Assembly: GCF_000787575.1 (NCBI RefSeq)
Contig: NW_012236515.1
Location: 4,621 to 68,620, forward strand
Reading direction: 5' to 3'
DNA from: Acytostelium subglobosum LB1
Lineage: Eukaryota > Evosea > Eumycetozoa > Acytosteliales > Acytosteliaceae
DNA length: 64,000 bases
Part shown: one piece after another, positions 59,331 to 64,000 of the stretch
Layout of the letters: the number at the start of each line of letters is the position of its first letter
Numbering within the stretch: position 1 is the stretch's first letter
Made by a program: the position numbers and the translations under genes
Notes under the pieces: generated by a model
Databases searched by the model: none
The model's input: the letters and a program-made list of their open reading frames with translations, nothing else
Told to the model about the DNA's origin: nothing

Positions 59331-62300
59331 ATGATGGCAGACAGGAAGAAGACATCACCGAGCTCTTCAACAAACTATCAGAATAGTGGTAGCGCCAGTG
59401 GTACAAACAGTAGCAATGTGTCATCGGCATCATCACCTGTCAATATGAACAGGAATCAGAGTGCAAACAATCTGTCACATCTACCTCCACTACCTTCAAT
59501 GCTAGGCATGCTATCATCCACTCTAATGATGGTCACTCCATCATATGATGGTCAAGGCAACACAAACAACAACATCAACATCAGTAACAATAGTATAAGC
59601 AATATGATGATGAACAACAACAACAACACAGTACCAACACCAGGTAGTAGTATGAGCAGCAGTTCATTCACACCATCGTCACTGAGCGGCGTGCCCATGN
59701 ATTGGCCACTCTGCACCAAACATCGGCGCATTCACTCAGAACTACGAGCTCTACTCATTGAACAAACTGTTCTGTATCAACACGGCCACACCGAACAACA
59801 AGGCCAACGCTGGTACTCTTGGTGGAAAGGATAAGCGTCATCCCGCCAACACATTCATTCACGCCAAAGAGAGATCACTCTCTGAGCAACTTGGTGCCGA
59901 TGGTCAAGCAAAGCCTGTCTCCAACCTAGGTGTCACTATACAGCTTGCTTCACACGGTGGATACGATGATCACCTCTTCTTTGCACTCTATTGTTCAAAT
60001 GGTTTGTATCTTATCACTTGGACTTGATTGAATGACTATTAACGAATGAATGAATCAAACATACATAGACTATCTGATACTTAGATATGTTGGTCAGAGC
60101 AAGGTACCACAATACAAGTATATACAGTGGTCTAAGGAGCCTGCCAAGAGGATAGTGTCAATGGCATTTGATCCAACTGCACAATGGTTGTTGTGTTTAC
60201 AACATGACACTTCATTGGTTCGCATACCAATCTACTTTATGATGTGCAAGAAGCTTACTCTAGTAGAGGACAAGAACACTCAACAAACTACTGAGAAGTC
60301 TTTATTCTCATCATTCACTTCAAGGTATGTTGTTGATGTCATTCATTCATTCAATCATTCAAACATGTTGACTAACTAACTTCCACTTCCTAGGTTCAAC
60401 AAACCAAACCAACCAGAGGCAGCCAAGAAGCCAGTTCATAACATTGTATCAACACCACCTCTGTCAAAGAAGACATTGATTGGTTCATATTGTCTTTGGT
60501 GGAAGACATCCAATAGCGAGGACATTGCAATCGTTGCGACTACCTCTGGAAACATCTTCTTTGTCAATCTGAGCACCAACGAAGTCCATCGCAAGATCAA
60601 GTTGGAGAATCATGTCACAAAGATTGAGATTGTCACTGGTTCCTCAGAGACTGTATGTATATCCTCCATCAATCAATCACCCATTAACATCCATTGCTGA
60701 CTGATCCAATCCAAACCAATCAAATAGTTCCTAATCATATCAACCAAGACAATGGTTCACTACCAATTGGTGATTGAGCAACAACGTGGCAACAGCAATC
60801 AATACGAGTCGATTGTATCGCCACAGAACCCCAATGCAAAGAACACTGAACAACAATCATTCCAGATGATTACATTGTTCACAAATGATCGATCGACCAC
60901 CGAGAGAAGTCTGGATAAGCAGGACAACATGGAGAGTGGTTCGATCATGGCATCATTCATCAAGTCCACTGCGAAGCTCGAGATCTACGATTCACTCTAC
61001 CTCCACAAGTTCCCCTTGTTTGTCTATCAACTTCCACAAGGCACCAGCTCATTCTACTTCACCAAGAATATGACCTTTGTCTCTGAGATTGAGCCACACA
61101 ACGACAATGCAAAGATGAATGTATCCATCATCTCTAACCTTGTCTCTGGCACTGTGTCCAACTCGAGTAAGTATCAATCATCATTCACAACATTGAACAT
61201 AGGATCATCATCTAACTCATCTTGTATTATCAGAGTACATGAAGAATCAATCGATCATTCAAACATTCCAATTGGCGGCTGGTGAGACTGCGATCTCCAT
61301 CACCAACTCGTTGGAGAGTGGAGGCAGCAATAACGATATTGCCAAACGCAGCAACAACAACAACAACAATAGTGGAAACAACATTATCATGCCATCATGT
61401 TACCTAATGACCAACTTTGCCATCTATGAGCTCAGACCCAAGAAGTCACCCGAAGAGATATTCTTTGAGTTGGTCTCCAAGAACCTCGAGAAGAGCGATG
61501 GTGAAGCACTTGGCAAGACCTTCAGAATGGATCTCCTCAGTCTCTACGAGACAGCTGCCGACCACGCCTTTGATCAAGGTCACTATGGTAGAGCATTAGA
61601 GTAAGTTCATTCACACATCAATCATACATGGTCCATACTAACGCCCACACAAACACAGCCTCTACTACTTATCAGGTGTAAAGACAAGCAAGTTGGTATA
61701 TAAGTTCCTAGAGATTGGAAGGATGGACATCATTATGACACATCTCAAAGCCATTCTACATCAACCAGAGGCATTCAACTCACAGGAGAAGAAGAAGATG
61801 ACCAATATTCTCTTCCAATGCTACCTTCAAAAGTTGTTGACATCTCGCGAGGAGTTCAAGGCACTGGACACTGAGTTTGCATACTTCCTCTCCACCAACA
61901 CTGACTATGATCGTGAATCTGCACTGCAGATGTTGCTCCAACATGGCCTACTCGACTACTACTTCTCGGTGGCTCACAGTGGAAGACTTATCGGCAAAGC
62001 ACTGTCCAGTCTCCTCGAGTCCAACATCCTTCACCTGGATGCACAGACCATTTCCTTCCTCAATGGTGCCTACTCATTGGAGCTCAAGAGTAACTCTGGT
62101 GGCATGGTTTTTGACTGTCTCTCACCAGACATCCAGGTCAAACTGATCCTCGAGGACACACAGAACATCCCTCGCTACCTTAAGCGACTGTTCCATCTGC
62201 TTCCATTGCTCAATGAGAAGAGTCTGATGGAGATTGCCACCACCTTTGACCCAATGTCATTCGAGCCCTTCAACCTCACTCCATCGCTGTCACATAAGAA

Positions 62301-64000
62301 CTCAACAGGCAACTCCAACAACAACATGGGTAATCTTGTTGCCGTCAACGGCGGTGGCTTCCCACCCAGTGCCGACTCGTTCGAAACCACCTCCTACCTG
62401 CCAGGTCGCTCATCCGAGAGCATACCAGTTCGCAACGAGGAGTACTTTGAGCTGTACATCAACGCCATTCTCACACTTATCTATCAACGCAAGCACCAGT
62501 ACAGTGTGGAGGACACTCGCTACGACATATTCAACATTGACAGCGAAGCAGAGGTCATTGAGGAGCAGGAGGAGGAGCCTCCCGCAGTCACCGAGGATCC
62601 AGATTTGCTCTTGGTCCAAATGCCTCCATTGATGAAGAATGAGAAGAAGGCAATCAGTGTGTCCTGTGGATGGGAACACGTTGCAGTCATCTCAAGTGAT
62701 GGCGAGCTCTTCACCTGGGGAAACAACAGCCAGGGTCAGCTCGGACACGGTTTGAGTGTTGGCAAGTTCCAAACGACACCGAGAAGAGTAGAGACATTCA
62801 AGTCATCACCAATCATCATTGCTACATGTGGAGGAGAGCACAGTATCGCCGTTGATCAGTCCTTCCAAATATACTCATGGGGCTCATCAAGACATGGACA
62901 ACTTGGTCATGGTGTACTGACACCACAGAACCTGCCCAAGAAGATCGAACACTTCCAGGACGGCCAAAAGGTGACGGCCATCGCCGCTGGCTATGCCCAC
63001 ACACTCATCCTCAAGAAGTCTGGTGACCTGTTTAGCTTTGGTTGGAACGAGGCTGGCCAGCTCGGTGTCAACAACCTCAAGAGTCGTGCCATCCCTATGC
63101 GTGTGGAGACTTCAGAGATTGTTGGTGTGCACGGAGGAAAGATAACACAGATCGCATGTGGACACTCGCACTCTGTAATGTGTCTGGAGAATGGAGACAT
63201 TTACAGCTGGGGAAGCAACACCAAGGGCCAGCTGGGTCATGGCAACACTGAGAAGCAGGTCCGTCCCAAACAGATCGAGGAGCTCAAGGGCAAGCCCATC
63301 ATCAAGATATCATGTGGTCACTTCCACACAGTTGTCATCACAGAGCTAAACAGTGTCTTCTGCTGGGGACAGGGAGAGCATATGTGTCTTGGCATTGGAT
63401 CAACCAACAATGTCCTGTCACCCAAGCTGGTGGAGTTCTTTGTCAACAAGAAGGTTGACAGAGTAGTGTGCGGTCTCTTCCACACTGCCACAGTGACAGC
63501 TGCCGAGAGTGGTAGCGATCGAGGCAATGTATATATTTGCGGTGGTGGCGAGCATGGTAAGCTCGGAGTCGGTGGCGACATGAGGTCACCATCAATGGAC
63601 AAGCCATGTCCAGCGGTGATCCCATCGCTCAACTCGATGAACATCCACGCCTTCTCCAGTGGTGGCGAGTTCTCTGCAATCATCACGAGCAACGGTGCAC
63701 TCTATCTCTGGGGCCATGGCAATCATGGTCAGATTGGAAATGGCAAGACCGATGACATTTGGATACCAACCAAGGTACCACTGAATGACAATCGTCTTGC
63801 ACTGTCCAGTCAGAACTCCAAAGGCATGGCCAAGGCACGATTCACTCAAGAAGGTTTGGAGGACATACTCAAGGCCTACTCTGCCTCCTATCGTCCATTC
63901 TTTGTCATCAACAAGGCCATCCACTATGAGAATTGGGATGCTGCTGCTACTGTATGTAATATGTTGTTTATGTTTGTCCATACAGGATCGAAAGACATAC
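59331..64000 (+). CDS. Large RCC1 protein with N-terminal propeller and alpha-solenoid, 3' end outside window
   Basis: ATG at 59331 starts a Ser/Asn-rich leader; an extra ambiguous base at 59700 must be ignored (PM-IGHSAPNIGAFTQNYELYSL). A WD/propeller-like region follows over several exons (RIVSMAFDPTAQWLLCL; EDIAIVATTSGNIFFVNLST). A helical solenoid comes next (LLSLYETAADHAFDQGHYGR; SGVKTSKLVYKFLEIGRMDI), and from about 62650 a full RCC1 propeller (LFTWGNNSQGQLGHG, IYSWGSSRHGQLGHG, LFSFGWNEAGQLG, IYSWGSNTKGQLGHG, LYLWGHGNHGQIGNG). The last visible exon ends at 63951 with a GTATGT donor. Propeller plus solenoid resembles coat or tethering proteins such as the VPS/HPS families, but with an RCC1 domain fused. 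No named homologue is recognised. Confidence 0.85.

Overview
The window is nuclear DNA of a eukaryote and most likely a social amoeba (Dictyostelia). This rests on several sequence features. Introns are very short (about 55-95 bp), AT-rich, and open with GTAAGT or GTATGT. Intergenic DNA is AT-rich, and (CAA)n/(AAC)n tracts occur everywhere, coding for long Gln, Asn, Ser and Thr runs. The gene set also fits: a Lvs-type BEACH protein, RhoGEF and RCC1 proteins, MSH5, and a LINE fragment beside a tRNA gene. Exons are richer in G+C than in D. discoideum, so I infer another dictyostelid lineage; the species cannot be named from the sequence alone. Genes are dense, on both strands, and mostly intact.

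Layout. 1-3341 is an accessory-looking stretch. It holds the 5' part of a zinc-finger gene running off the left edge, a SINE-like retroposon with poly(A) and a target-site duplication, a diverged ~174-bp tandem repeat and a decayed Tc1/mariner fragment. 3342-14965 carries a METTL18/HPM1 histidine methyltransferase and a 3345-residue BEACH-WD40 protein, both on the minus strand. 16056-26082 has a RhoGEF with zinc-finger and IQ motifs, a CBM20-GDPD phosphodiesterase, deoxyhypusine hydroxylase and Arp4/ACTL6A. 26413-31016 has an RCC1 protein with a C-terminal PH-like region, then tRNA-Val(CAC), directly followed by a 5'-truncated non-LTR retrotransposon. 31017-41230 has a SMARCAL1-type SNF2 helicase with a GRF zinc finger (interrupted by a 100-N gap), a farnesylated-type DnaJ, GRWD1, DDX55/Spb4 and a small coiled-coil protein. 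41284-42120 is a Tc1-like transposase relic with an intact-looking intron. 42581-51683 has a Wee1/Myt1-type kinase, beta-tubulin, a candidate structured RNA, a membrane metallophosphoesterase, a broken F-box gene and TMCO1. 51773-64000 has MSH5, an unknown membrane-anchored protein, a CELF/Bruno-like RNA-binding protein and a large RCC1/alpha-solenoid protein running off the right edge.

Functionally these are mostly unlinked housekeeping genes: translation factors and ribosome biogenesis (DOHH, GRWD1, DDX55, METTL18), cell division (Wee1-like kinase, beta-tubulin, Lvs protein, RhoGEF), DNA metabolism (SMARCAL1, MSH5) and chaperoning. I see no operon-like system. The most interesting non-genic signals are the SINE-like insert, the tRNA-LINE junction, the hairpin at 46511-46591 and an E2F-like palindrome shared by the kinase and tubulin promoters. 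Two single 'n' bases (19228, 59700) each create a false frameshift.
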